Below are positions 17,938-29,272 of a stretch of 64,000 bases of DNA, piece by piece. Under the pieces are notes generated by a model. It saw only the letters and a list, made by a program, of their open reading frames with translations, was not told where the DNA came from and did not search any database. Both the position numbers and the translations under genes were made by a program. Numbering within the stretch: position 1 is the stretch's first letter; the number at the start of each line of letters is the position of its first letter. This DNA comes from Mycobacterium sp. GA-0227b (lineage in GTDB: Bacteria; Actinomycetota; Actinomycetes; Mycobacteriales; Mycobacteriaceae): contig NZ_LQIK01000034.1 in the NCBI RefSeq assembly GCF_001499855.1, forward strand, positions 181,502-245,501, written 5' to 3'.

Positions 17938-18438
17938 ATGAGCGTAATCGACGCGTTCCTGACGACTTGGTCGAACGCGCGCCGGACCTATGGTGAGGGC
18001 GCCCCGCAGACCGGTGCGCAGTACGACAACAGCAGCGCGCTGCGCGCGCTGCAGTCCGACCTCGAGTCGGCCGCACCGGGTTTCCGGTGGACCGGCCGCG
18101 CCGCCACCGAGTACGACGAGGTCAACACCGGGCACCGGCGCGTCATCGGTGGGCTAGCCGACCTGGACCGGCGACTGGCAGCCGAAGGCGACAACTCCGC
18201 GCAGTCGGTGGGCGCCGGCCGCCGCGATCTCGACGACTTGCGCAGGTGGGTCGTCGACGCCGCCAACAGCATCCCGGCGGGCGAGAACGGCGACCCGATG
18301 CGCGTGGTCATCGCGCAGAAGGGCCTTGCGCAACTGCAGGAGATCATGCACCGCACCAACGCCGAGTCCCACGCGATCGGCGCACGCATCAGGATGCTGG
18401 AGCAGGAGTATCACGCGCTCGGCGGAAACCACGAGTGA
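17938..18438 (+). CDS. EspA/EspE-like WXG-type type VII secretion-associated protein
   Basis: The 166-residue soluble helical protein begins MSVIDAFLTTWSNARRTYGEG. The pattern GEGxPxxGxxxxxxSxLxxLQxxLESAxPGxRWTGxAAxxY is shared with the N-terminal domain of EspA/EspE-type ESX substrates, and its Trp-x-Gly (RWTGRAA) sits between two helices. No clear C-terminal YxxxD/E secretion signal follows. No ESX genes are in the window, so this is an orphan. It starts 25 bp after the GT-C-like gene and may be on the same transcript. Alternatively it is a cytoplasmic paralogue of the family. Confidence 0.5.
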   Translation: MSVIDAFLTTWSNARRTYGEGAPQTGAQYDNSSALRALQSDLESAAPGFRWTGRAATEYDEVNTGHRRVIGGLADLDRRLAAEGDNSAQSVGAGRRDLDDLRRWVVDAANSIPAGENGDPMRVVIAQKGLAQLQEIMHRTNAESHAIGARIRMLEQEYHALGGNHE

Positions 18439-18495
18439 CCGCACTTCCGCGATGGCCGAGCGGGTAATGGGAGCGTTCCGTGCCACGCTGGAAAG

Positions 18496-19371
18496 GTGAG
18501 TATCGCACCGGTCACCCACCACCGCGTCACCGTCGACGGTATCGACACCTTCTATCGACAAGCGGGCCCGTCAGAGGCGCCTGTCGTCGTGCTGCCGCAC
18601 GGCTACCCGGCGTCTTCCTACGTGTATCGCAATCTCATGGCCGCCCTCGGCGACCAGTGGCGCCTCGTCGCACCCGACATGCCCGGATTCGGTTACAGTG
18701 CAACACCTTCACCGGATGACTTCGGCTACACCTTCGACGCCTACGCGGCGTTTCTGCAGTCCTTCGTCAACAGCCTCGGTCTCCAGCGTTACGTCATCTG
18801 GCTGCACGACTACGGCTCTCAGTTCGGCTTCCGTCTCGCCCTCGCCGAGCCCGGCCGCGTCGCCGGACTCATCATTCAGAACGGCGACATCTACGCCGAC
18901 GCCTTCGGACCCAAGTACGGCTTCCTCAAGAAGCTTTGGGACAACCCGGGGCCCGCGTCGCGTCGCCGGATCGCCCGGCATGTCACCCTCGCAGGTTTCG
19001 AAAGCGAATTTCGCGGCGAACTTCGCGCTGAGGTCGCCGACCGCATCAGCCCCGACCTGTGGACGCTGCACTGGTCGCTGATGAACACCCCCGACCGGTT
19101 GGCCAACCTCATCCGGCTGCTCGAAGACCAACCGTCGACGCTCGACTGGTTCGCCCAGGAGCAGGCCTATCTCCGCGAGCACCGACCTCCGACGCTGATC
19201 GTGTGGGGTCCGCACGACGGGTACATGCCCGAGGAATCGGCGCGGGCCTATCACCGCGACCTACCTGATGCGCCGCTTCACCTGCTGGGCGGCGGACACT
19301 GGCTGCTGGAAACACACCTCGACGAAGTGGTGCCACTGGTCCGCGAGTTCCTTCACCGAGCGCACGGTTGA
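18496..19371 (+). CDS. Alpha/beta hydrolase (haloalkane dehalogenase/epoxide hydrolase-like)
   Basis: The 291-residue cytoplasmic protein has an oxyanion segment LPHGYPASSY near residue 35 and a nucleophile elbow WLHDYGSQFG near residue 100 with Asp as nucleophile. A late VWGPHDGYMP supplies the acid, and GGGHWLLETH the His. An Asp nucleophile points to epoxide hydrolases or dehalogenases rather than esterases. The GTG at 18496 directly follows GGAAAG. The substrate is not determinable. It stands alone between the envelope block and a tRNA on the other strand. Confidence 0.8.
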   Translation: MSIAPVTHHRVTVDGIDTFYRQAGPSEAPVVVLPHGYPASSYVYRNLMAALGDQWRLVAPDMPGFGYSATPSPDDFGYTFDAYAAFLQSFVNSLGLQRYVIWLHDYGSQFGFRLALAEPGRVAGLIIQNGDIYADAFGPKYGFLKKLWDNPGPASRRRIARHVTLAGFESEFRGELRAEVADRISPDLWTLHWSLMNTPDRLANLIRLLEDQPSTLDWFAQEQAYLREHRPPTLIVWGPHDGYMPEESARAYHRDLPDAPLHLLGGGHWLLETHLDEVVPLVREFLHRAHG

Positions 19372-19425
19372 GGTACGCAAATTCGGAGCGACGGGACACC
19401 AAGCGTGCGCTCGGCGCGAAAGAGC

Positions 19426-19501
19426 TGGAGCCACCTAGGAGAATCGAACTCCTGACCTGCTCATTACGAGTGAGCCGCTCTGCCGACTGAGCTAAGGTGG
19501 C
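19426..19501 (-). tRNA. tRNA-Thr (anticodon CGU)
   Basis: A complete cloverleaf reads on the minus strand. The acceptor arms GCCACCT/AGGTGGC pair. The anticodon stem GCTCA/TGAGC flanks the loop CTCGTAA with anticodon CGT, and the T-arm AGGAG-TTCGATT-CTCCT is intact. CCA is encoded at 19428-19426. It decodes ACG. Confidence 0.95.
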
Positions 19502-19585
19502 GTGCCGTCCGACGAGCGCTTGCGCGAAGAGCGAAGTGCCGTAGCGGCGGCACGAGTCTACGGCAGGGCCCGTCGCGGACCCAAC

Positions 19586-20794
19586 TCAGTCACGCAGTGC
19601 GCGGCCGACGGTGGCGACCATCGCGTCGACCGCGAACTTCGGCTTGACGTTCACCGCCAGCGCCTCGCGACACTCCAGCACCGCCTCGATGCAACGCAAC
19701 AGCTTCTCCGGCGATGCATGCGCGGCGATCTTGGCGACCTCGTCCCCCATGTCGGGATGGTGGTGCTGCACGTCCCCCGCACCGGAGGCCACCAGCAGCG
19801 CGTCGCGGAAGTACGTCGCCAGATCGATCAGCGCCCGGTCGAGCGAATCGCGTGACGCACGCGTCTTGCGCGACTTCTGCCGTCGCTCAAGGGCATTCAG
19901 CGCACCCGCAGCTCCGCGCAGCGAGCCGGCCGTGCCTTTGCCGGTGCCGCCCGCGCCGAGTGCGGTGCGCAGCTCCTCCGTCTCGGCCTCGTTGCGGTCC
20001 ACCGTCAGCGCCAACGCCTCGTCCTCGGCCGTCTTCACCAACTCCTCGGCCGCGGCGTAAGCCCGCGAGGGAGTCGCCGCGTCCCGCGCCAGCCCCAGCG
20101 CGCGTTTCCTGCGCTCGCGGGCCGCCTCGTCGGTGGCCAGTCGCCTGGCCCTGCCGACATGGCCGCCGCTGACCGACGCCGCCCATCGGGCGTCGGCCTC
20201 CGGCAGCCCGTCGCTTTCGACGAGCACGTCCGCGATGGCGTCCACACTCGGCGTCACCAACGCCACGTGCCGGCACCGCGATCGCAGGGTGATCGCGATG
20301 TCCTCCGGGTCCACCGACGGCGCGCACAGTAGGAACACCGTGGACGGCGGAGGCTCCTCCACCACTTTGAGCAGTGCGTTCGCCGCGCCCTCCGTGAGCC
20401 GATCGGCATCCTCGATCAACACGATCTGCCACCGCCCGGTGCCCGGCCGCCGCGAGGCGATCTGCACGATGCCCCGCATCTCGTCGACGCCGATCGACAG
20501 TCCCTCGGGAATGATGCGACGCACATCGGCGTGCGTGCCGGCCATCGTCGTCGTGCACGCGCGGCATTCACCACAGCCCGGCGCACCTTCGGCTGTGCAC
20601 TGCAGCGCGGCCGCGAAACAGAGCGCCGCCACCGAGCGACCCGAGCCCGGCGGGCCAGTGATGAGCCAGGCGTGTGTCATGGTCCCGGTGGCGAGGCCGG
20701 TGTGAGCCTCCTCACCGCGCGCAGCGCGGGCCGCGGCCACCAACTCGGCCTCCACGGCCTGCTGACCCACCAGACGCGAGAAGACACCGCCCAT
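19586..20794 (-). CDS. holB: DNA polymerase III delta-prime subunit
   Basis: The 402-residue protein is a clamp-loader subunit of the AAA+ fold. A Walker-A-like GPPGSGRS lies near residue 50, followed by a four-Cys zinc site around CGECRAC, then VLIEDADRLTEGAANALLKVVEEPP and a sensor-like RSRCRH. M. tuberculosis Rv3644c matches in length and position. The ATG at 20794 begins MGGVFSRLVGQ; the frame is open further upstream but there it overlaps the divergent cyclase. TACTGT lies 8 nt before the ATG on the minus strand, so the transcript is leaderless or nearly so. Confidence 0.9.
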   Translation of the reverse strand: MGGVFSRLVGQQAVEAELVAAARAARGEEAHTGLATGTMTHAWLITGPPGSGRSVAALCFAAALQCTAEGAPGCGECRACTTTMAGTHADVRRIIPEGLSIGVDEMRGIVQIASRRPGTGRWQIVLIEDADRLTEGAANALLKVVEEPPPSTVFLLCAPSVDPEDIAITLRSRCRHVALVTPSVDAIADVLVESDGLPEADARWAASVSGGHVGRARRLATDEAARERRKRALGLARDAATPSRAYAAAEELVKTAEDEALALTVDRNEAETEELRTALGAGGTGKGTAGSLRGAAGALNALERRQKSRKTRASRDSLDRALIDLATYFRDALLVASGAGDVQHHHPDMGDEVAKIAAHASPEKLLRCIEAVLECREALAVNVKPKFAVDAMVATVGRALRD

Positions 20795-20864
20795 CGCAGA
20801 TAACAGTAATGCTGCGAACCGACACGTCCGTCTCACACCACCCGTAGACGTCCCCGATGCCCGA

Positions 20865-20870
20865 TACGGT
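20865..20870 (+). promoter_or_regulatory. -10 element of a leaderless promoter for the cyclase gene
   Basis: TACGGT is followed by 6 nt and then the GTG at 20877. The spacing fits initiation at the start codon. Confidence 0.5.
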
Positions 20871-20876
20871 TGACGC

Positions 20877-22484
20877 GTGGCCATGGACGCGAGACCGATC
20901 GGGCGAATCAGCGCATTCGTCCGCTGGGCCGCGCGCACCCCGTGGCCGGTGTTCACGTTGGGCATGGTGCAGGCCGACATCATCGGCGCCCTGCTGGTCC
21001 TGAGCTTCCTGAGGTTCGGCCTGCCGCCGGAGGACCGCATCCAACTGCAGGATCTGCCCGCCTTCAACCTGGCGGTATTCCTCGGCTTCCTGTTCGTCGG
21101 GTTCACGGCCGCGTCGTACGTAAGCCTGCGGCTGCTCATCCCGGTCATGCGCTGGCAGCGCCGCGACATGCTGCTCGGCGACCGGGATCCGGCCGAGACC
21201 GAGGTGGCGCGCACCCGCGCACTGAAGATGCCGTTCTACCGGTCGGTGATCAACGTCGTGAACTGGTTCCTCGGCTCGGTGGTGTTCATCGTCGCGAGCT
21301 GGCCGGTGGCCAGCAAGTCGGCGCCAGTCGTGGCTGTCGCCACCGGACTGGGTGCCACCGCGACCGCGATCATCGGTTACCTGCAGTCCGAGCGCGTGTT
21401 GCGGCCCGTCGCCGTGGCCGCCCTGCGCGGTGGCGTACCGGAGAACTTCCGGGCGCCGGGGGTGATCGCGCGCCAGGTGATGACGTGGGTGCTGTCCACC
21501 GCCGTGCCCATCATCGCGATCGTGCTGGCGCTGGTGGCCAGCAAGTTCGAGATCCTCACCGCGCCCGCACACCGCCTCACCACGCCGATCCTGATCCTTG
21601 CGATCTCCGCGCTGGTGGTCGGGTTGGCCGGCACCGTCCTGGTGGCCATGTCGATCGCCGACCCCCTGCGCCAACTGCGTTGGGCGCTGGGCGAGGTGCA
21701 GCGGGGCAACTACAACGCCCACATGCAGATCTACGACGCCAGCGAGCTGGGTCTGCTGCAGGCCGGCTTCAACGACATGGTCCGCGACCTGGCCGAACGA
21801 CAGCGGTTGCGCGACCTGTTCGGTCGCTACGTCGGCGAGGACGTGGCCCGCCGCGCATTGGAACGCGGGACCGAACTGGGTGGTCAGGAGCGCGACGTTG
21901 CGGTGCTGTTCGTCGATCTGGTCGGCTCGACGCAGTTGGCGGCGACGATCCCCGCCTCCGAGGTCGTCAACCTGCTCAACGACTTCTTCCGCGTCGTGGT
22001 CGACACGGTCAACCGGCACGGCGGCTTCGTCAACAAGTTCCAGGGCGACGCGGCGCTCGCCATCTTCGGCGCACCGATCGAGCACCCGGATGCGTGCGGG
22101 GCGGCGCTCGCCGCCTCCCGGGAACTGCACGACGAGTTGATCGAGGTGCTGGGCCAGACCGAGTTCGGCATCGGGGTGTCGGCAGGCCGGGCGATCGCCG
22201 GGCACATCGGCGCCCAGGCACGCTTCGAGTACACCGTGATCGGAGATCCGGTCAACGAGGCGGCGCGGCTCACCGAACTGGCGAAGCTGGAAGAAGGTCA
22301 CGTGCTGGCCTCGGCGATCGCGGTCAGCGGGGCGCTCGACGCCGAAGCGCTGTGTTGGGACGTCGGCGAGATCGTCGACTTGCGCGGTCGCACAGCGCCG
22401 ACGCAGTTGGCCAGGCCGGTGAACCTGATCAGCCCCGAGGGGGCCAACGCCGAACGTGAAATTGTGACCGAAGAATCGCGCTGA
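20877..22484 (+). CDS. Membrane adenylate cyclase, class III, with HAMP domain (Rv3645-like)
   Basis: The 535-residue protein has six membrane helices over about residues 20-270, a HAMP linker (ADPLRQLRWALGEVQRGNYN) and a class III cyclase domain from about 335. The metal-binding Asp residues are in VLFVDLVGSTQ and KFQGDAALAIFG. The Lys of NKFQGDA and the segment YTVIGDPVNEAAR fit ATP use, so cAMP is the expected product. A GTG at 20877 and an ATG at 20883 are both possible; the GTG fits the leaderless spacing. cAMP made here could feed the CRP encoded at 45.6 kb, although the two genes are not linked in an operon. Confidence 0.9.
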   Translation: MAMDARPIGRISAFVRWAARTPWPVFTLGMVQADIIGALLVLSFLRFGLPPEDRIQLQDLPAFNLAVFLGFLFVGFTAASYVSLRLLIPVMRWQRRDMLLGDRDPAETEVARTRALKMPFYRSVINVVNWFLGSVVFIVASWPVASKSAPVVAVATGLGATATAIIGYLQSERVLRPVAVAALRGGVPENFRAPGVIARQVMTWVLSTAVPIIAIVLALVASKFEILTAPAHRLTTPILILAISALVVGLAGTVLVAMSIADPLRQLRWALGEVQRGNYNAHMQIYDASELGLLQAGFNDMVRDLAERQRLRDLFGRYVGEDVARRALERGTELGGQERDVAVLFVDLVGSTQLAATIPASEVVNLLNDFFRVVVDTVNRHGGFVNKFQGDAALAIFGAPIEHPDACGAALAASRELHDELIEVLGQTEFGIGVSAGRAIAGHIGAQARFEYTVIGDPVNEAARLTELAKLEEGHVLASAIAVSGALDAEALCWDVGEIVDLRGRTAPTQLARPVNLISPEGANAEREIVTEESR

Positions 22485-22511
22485 TTTCGAGCGCAAGCGC
22501 CCCTTCGCGCG

Positions 22512-25313
<2,802 letters not shown>

Positions 25314-25448
25314 CTTTTGCTTACGCTCCACTTCTTCAGTCGCCCACGGCGCCGGACTCCGCACTCGGCGGCTCGTCGACCCCGTCGGCAACTGACAATT
25401 TCGCACCCCGCGCGAGCCGACGCAAACTGGCCCCCCTCTGCACGGCCG

Positions 25449-26039
25449 TCAAATACGCGGCCATTGGTGGAACGCCTCCACGTTGCCGGGCGGTTCCCCC
25501 ACGTTCTCTACCAGGCGCGACAGCCGTCGGCGACCGCTGATCCGCAGTGCCGGGCGTGAGCCTCGCGTGCCGATCAGCGTCGGCGCAATCCCCACCCGCA
25601 TCATCGCCGACGCGAGCGGCGCATGGGTGTCGGGCGCATGCGGGTCCAGTCCGAGCAGATACCGGTCCGCCTCCGGCGTACCCGCGGCCAACGTCCAGGC
25701 CCGAAGCTCACGCGGTCCGGGCAGCCACTGGGGCGGCACGGTCTTGACGGCTCCACGGGTCCAATCAGCCGCGATGGCGACCAGCCGCGAGTCGACGGTG
25801 GTGCGCACCAGTGGATTGTTCTCGTCGGTGCGGGAGATCTCCGGCTGCAGGCCCGCCTCGACGATCATCTCTGCGATGGCCTCGGCACGCCACATCTGGT
25901 CGACGACGACCGACAGCCGCGCACCCTGCTGTGCGCCCGCACCGACCAGTACCACCTGGCCGGGGGCGGCGAGCAGCCCCGTGAGGTCGGCGACCGCGGG
26001 GGGCACCGACTCCGCCGAGAAGAACGACAGCTGGCTCAC
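25449..26039 (-). CDS. Conserved mycobacterial protein of unknown function (Rv3647c-like)
   Basis: The 196-residue soluble protein begins VSQLSFFSAESVPPAVADL. No catalytic motif is recognised. It contains a basic ISGRRRLSRLVENVG near the C-terminus. It lies between topA and cspA, in the same order as in M. tuberculosis. The GTG at 26039 is preceded by TACTGT with a 6-nt spacer, so it has its own leaderless promoter. The frame upstream of this GTG is rejected for that reason. Confidence 0.75.
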   Translation of the reverse strand: MSQLSFFSAESVPPAVADLTGLLAAPGQVVLVGAGAQQGARLSVVVDQMWRAEAIAEMIVEAGLQPEISRTDENNPLVRTTVDSRLVAIAADWTRGAVKTVPPQWLPGPRELRAWTLAAGTPEADRYLLGLDPHAPDTHAPLASAMMRVGIAPTLIGTRGSRPALRISGRRRLSRLVENVGEPPGNVEAFHQWPRI

Positions 26040-26045
26040 GAATCG

Positions 26046-26051
26046 ACAGTA
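26046..26051 (-). promoter_or_regulatory. -10 element of a leaderless promoter for the Rv3647c-like gene
   Basis: On the minus strand TACTGT is followed by CGATTC and then the GTG at 26039. Confidence 0.5.
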
Positions 26052-26106
26052 AGGCAGCCGTCGACATCTACCGTGTCGGCCGGGCCCCTGGCGCGCCGAA
26101 ACGACG

Positions 26107-26147
26107 AACACCCCGCGGCAACCGGTCTCGGATGCGCGCGGGGTGTT
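26107..26147 (-). terminator. Hairpin terminator after cspA
   Basis: There is a perfect 11-bp stem of AACACCCCGCG (26107-26117) with CGCGGGGTGTT (26137-26147). It begins 24 nt after the cspA stop and is followed on the minus strand by CGTCGTTT. It also lies just upstream of the promoter of the next minus-strand gene. Confidence 0.7.
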
Positions 26148-26170
26148 GCCCTCAGATCGTGTTGGTCGCG

Positions 26171-26374
26171 CTAGACGGCCCGAACACCCGTGGCCTGCGG
26201 CCCCTTGGGGCTCTGGCCAACCTCGAACTCAACCTTCTGGTTCTCCTCCAGGGTGCGGAAGCCGCTGCCCTGAATTTCCGTGTAGTGGACAAAAACGTCG
26301 GCGGAGCCGTCCTCCGGGGCGATGAAGCCGAAGCCCTTCTCCGCGTTGAACCACTTCACAGTTCCCTGTGGCAT
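26171..26374 (-). CDS. cspA: Cold-shock protein
   Basis: The 67-residue single OB-fold protein binds single-stranded RNA/DNA. The RNP motifs are KGFGFI (residues 15-20) and DVFVHY. It begins MPQGTVKWFNAEKG. The ATG at 26374 follows ACAGGAA. It is usually the major constitutive cold-shock protein of mycobacteria (Rv3648c). The 280 bp between it and the divergent helicase gene probably contains a long structured 5' leader, as in other csp genes, but no specific element was identified. Confidence 0.95.
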   Translation of the reverse strand: MPQGTVKWFNAEKGFGFIAPEDGSADVFVHYTEIQGSGFRTLEENQKVEFEVGQSPKGPQATGVRAV

Positions 26375-26588
26375 TTCCTGTTGTTTCCTTCTCTTATTCA
26401 CCGGGTGCGGTCCACCGTGTTTCGGTACACCGGGCCCGTTCCGACCGCTCTCCTTCGTGGAAGCTCGGAACTCGACCCGACCTACAACCCTCGCAGGAAC
26501 CGCGATCGCAACGTCGTTCCTGCGAGTGCTGATACACGAACACAGAAGCTGCGACCGCGCTAAGTCAATCACGTTCGTCACTGCTGCG

Positions 26589-26594
26589 TACAGT
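26589..26594 (+). promoter_or_regulatory. Possible -10 element for the helicase gene
   Basis: TACAGT preceded by TGCG resembles an extended -10. Transcription would start near 26601 and give a leader of about 50 nt carrying the GGGAGG ribosome site at 26641-26646. No clear -35 was seen. Confidence 0.4.
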
Positions 26595-26653
26595 CTCGGC
26601 GCTGGTAAGTGGGGAACAATTCACTCCAGCGGAGCATTCAGGGAGGACGATCG

Positions 26654-28981
26654 ATGGCTGATTTCGGCCGCGAGCTGCTTGCTTGCGCGGTCGAAGGCAC
26701 CGGGCAGGGCGGGCAGAATCCGCTGCGCCACGTCGCTGATATTCCGCCGCGTCAGGGGCGACCGCAGCAGTGGCCGCGCTGGGCCGACTCAGATGTGGTG
26801 CGGGCGTTCGTTGATCGGGGCATCGAGGCTCCGTGGTCACATCAGCTCGCCGCGGCGGAGCTCGCTCACGCCGGCCGCCACGTGGTGCTGTGCACCGGCA
26901 CGGCATCGGGCAAGTCGCTGGCCTACCAGCTGCCCATATTGACGGACTTGAAAGCGGATCCGCGGGCCCGGGTGCTGTACCTGTCGCCGACCAAGGCGCT
27001 CGGCCACGACCAACTGCGGACCGCGGTGGCGCTCACCGAGGCTGTGCCGCTCCCCGACGTCGCGCCGTGCGCCTACGACGGCGACAGTCCCGGTGACGTT
27101 CGGCGTTTCGCGCGCGAACGGTCGCGCTGGCTGTTCTCCAACCCTGACATGATTCACCTGTCGTTGCTGCGCAACCATGCCCGCTGGGCGGTGTTCCTCC
27201 GCCACCTGCGCTACCTCGTCATCGACGAATGCCATTACTACCGCGGCATTTTCGGCTCGAACGTGGCGATGGTACTGCGACGGCTGCTGCGGTTGTGCGC
27301 GCGGTACTCGGCCACCGGCAGCATGCCGACGGTGATCTTCGCCAGCGCGACGACGGCCGCGCCCGCGGAAACGGCGTCCGAACTGATCGGGCAGACCGTC
27401 GTCGAAGTGACCGAGGACGGGTCGCCGCAGGGGGCTCGCACCGTGGCACTGTGGGAGCCCCCGCTGCTCGACGACGTAATCGGCGAAAACGGGGCCCCGG
27501 TAAGGCGTTCGGCGGGCGCCGAGGCCGCCGGCGTGATGGCCGACCTGATCGCCGAGGGCGCCCGGATGCTGACGTTCGTGCGGTCGCGCCGGGGCGCGGA
27601 ACTGACGGCGCTCGGCGCGCGGACCCGGCTGCAGGAGCGGGCGCCGGATCTCGCCGACCGGGTGGCGTCCTACCGCGCCGGTTACCTCGCCGAAGACCGC
27701 CGCGCACTCGAACGCGCCCTGGCCGACGGGGAACTGCGGGGGCTGGCGACGACGAACGCCCTGGAGTTGGGCGTGGACATCGCCGGTCTGGACGCCGTTG
27801 TACTCGCCGGCTTCCCGGGCACCGTGACATCGTTCTGGCAGCAGGCCGGCCGGTCGGGCCGCCGGGGACAGGGCGCGCTGATCGTGTTGATCGCCCGCGA
27901 TGATCCGCTGGACACCTACCTGGTGCACCACCCGGCCGCACTGCTGGACAAGCCGATCGAACGCGTCGTCATCGATCCGACGAACCCGTACGTGCTTGGG
28001 CCGCAACTGCTGTGCGCGGCCACCGAACTCCCGCTGACCGATGCCGAGGTGCGGATGTGGAACGCCGAAGCGGTCGCCGGGGCGCTCGTCGACGACGGAC
28101 TGCTGCGCCGCCGGGCGAGCGGTTACTTCCCCACCCCCGGCATGGATCCGCATCCGACCGTCGACATCCGCGGCGGATCGGGCGGGCAGATCGCAATCCT
28201 GGAGGCGGGTACCGGCCGCATGCTCGGCAACACGGGTGCGGGTCAGGCGCCCGCCTCGGTGCACTCCGGCGCCGTGTATCTGCACCAGGGCGAGAGCTAC
28301 GTCGTCGACTCCCTCGACTTCGAAGACGGCGTGGCGTTCGTGCACGCCAACGATCCGGGCTACACCACCTCCGCCCGGGAAGTGGCCGACATCTCGGTCA
28401 CCGGCGAAGGTGAGCGAAAAGCGTTCGGCCCGGTGACCGTTGGGCTCGTACCGGTTTCGGTGACCAATAGGGTGATCGGTTATCTGCGGCGTCGCCTGAC
28501 GGGCGAGGTGATCGACTTCGTCGAACTCGAGATGCCCACCCGCACCCTGGACACCACCGCGGTGATGTGCACGATCACTCCAGAGGCGTTGCAGCACAAC
28601 GGCCTCGACCTACTTCGGGTGCCCGGCGCCCTTCACGCCGCCGAACACGCGGCGATCGGGCTTCTGCCGCTGGTCGCCAGTTGCGATCGGGGTGACATCG
28701 GCGGAGTGTCGACGGCGGTCGGGCCGGTGCGGGGATTGCCGACGATCTTCGTCTACGACGGCTACCCCGGCGGTGCGGGCTTCGCCGACCGCGGATTCCG
28801 TAGGCTTGCCACCTGGTGGGCGGCGACGGCCGATGCGATCGAGGCGTGCGAATGCCCTGCGGGATGCCCCTCCTGTGTGCAGTCGCCCAAGTGCGGCAAC
28901 GGAAACGACCCGCTGGACAAGGACGGTGCGGTGCGGGTGCTGCGCCTCGTGCTCCGTGAGATTTCCGGCAACTGGCCCTGA
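26654..28981 (+). CDS. MrfA-like superfamily 2 DNA helicase with DUF1998 zinc domain (Rv3649-like)
   Basis: The 775-residue protein has helicase motifs I (CTGTASGKSLAYQLP), II (VIDECHYYRG), III (FASATT) and VI (QQAGRSGRRGQGA). The C-terminal MZB/DUF1998 domain has four Cys in CECPAGCPSCVQSPKC. Bacillus MrfA, of the same family, works with an exonuclease (MrfB) in repair of mitomycin-type damage. No MrfB-like gene is next to it here. The ATG at 26654 follows GGGAGG with an 8-nt gap. It is divergent from cspA. Confidence 0.88.
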   Translation: MADFGRELLACAVEGTGQGGQNPLRHVADIPPRQGRPQQWPRWADSDVVRAFVDRGIEAPWSHQLAAAELAHAGRHVVLCTGTASGKSLAYQLPILTDLKADPRARVLYLSPTKALGHDQLRTAVALTEAVPLPDVAPCAYDGDSPGDVRRFARERSRWLFSNPDMIHLSLLRNHARWAVFLRHLRYLVIDECHYYRGIFGSNVAMVLRRLLRLCARYSATGSMPTVIFASATTAAPAETASELIGQTVVEVTEDGSPQGARTVALWEPPLLDDVIGENGAPVRRSAGAEAAGVMADLIAEGARMLTFVRSRRGAELTALGARTRLQERAPDLADRVASYRAGYLAEDRRALERALADGELRGLATTNALELGVDIAGLDAVVLAGFPGTVTSFWQQAGRSGRRGQGALIVLIARDDPLDTYLVHHPAALLDKPIERVVIDPTNPYVLGPQLLCAATELPLTDAEVRMWNAEAVAGALVDDGLLRRRASGYFPTPGMDPHPTVDIRGGSGGQIAILEAGTGRMLGNTGAGQAPASVHSGAVYLHQGESYVVDSLDFEDGVAFVHANDPGYTTSAREVADISVTGEGERKAFGPVTVGLVPVSVTNRVIGYLRRRLTGEVIDFVELEMPTRTLDTTAVMCTITPEALQHNGLDLLRVPGALHAAEHAAIGLLPLVASCDRGDIGGVSTAVGPVRGLPTIFVYDGYPGGAGFADRGFRRLATWWAATADAIEACECPAGCPSCVQSPKCGNGNDPLDKDGAVRVLRLVLREISGNWP

Positions 28982-29260
28982 CGGACCGTGCGAAGGGGCG
29001 ATCGACCCCTCGACGATCGCCCCCCACGGTGTCCGCCCTCCGGGGCCGTGAACTGGCCACCGAGCGCGAACCATGCGGGGAACGGCCGAACGACGCGATC
29101 CGTTCCCAATCCCGGAAGCCGGGCGCAGACGAAAGCTACCTCGTTGATGAGGTGGTTGCAACTCCCGAGGCGGGCGATGACACGCCCCGGAAGTCGTGAG
29201 GCCGCCGAATCGCAACGAATTCCGCACCTGTCAGCCCGGAGGGCCCCCCAGGTCCGCCGG

Positions 29261-29266
29261 TAAAGT
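29261..29266 (+). promoter_or_regulatory. -10 element of a leaderless promoter for the Rv3651-like gene
   Basis: TAAAGT is followed by GTCACC and then the ATG at 29273. The rest of the 291-bp gap after the helicase gene (28982-29260) shows no gene or recognised structure. Confidence 0.55.
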
Positions 29267-29272
29267 GTCACC

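Noticed and set aside
15982..18135. Open frame of 717 codons antisense to galE and the GT-C-like gene
   Set aside because: High-GC codon bias keeps antisense frames open. The translation is rich in Arg/Gln/His/Pro with no domain, and the plus strand has clear families.
20712..22496. Open frame of 594 codons antisense to the adenylate cyclase
   Set aside because: Composition is typical of antisense frames (Arg/Gln/His-rich), and the cyclase is unmistakable on the other strand.
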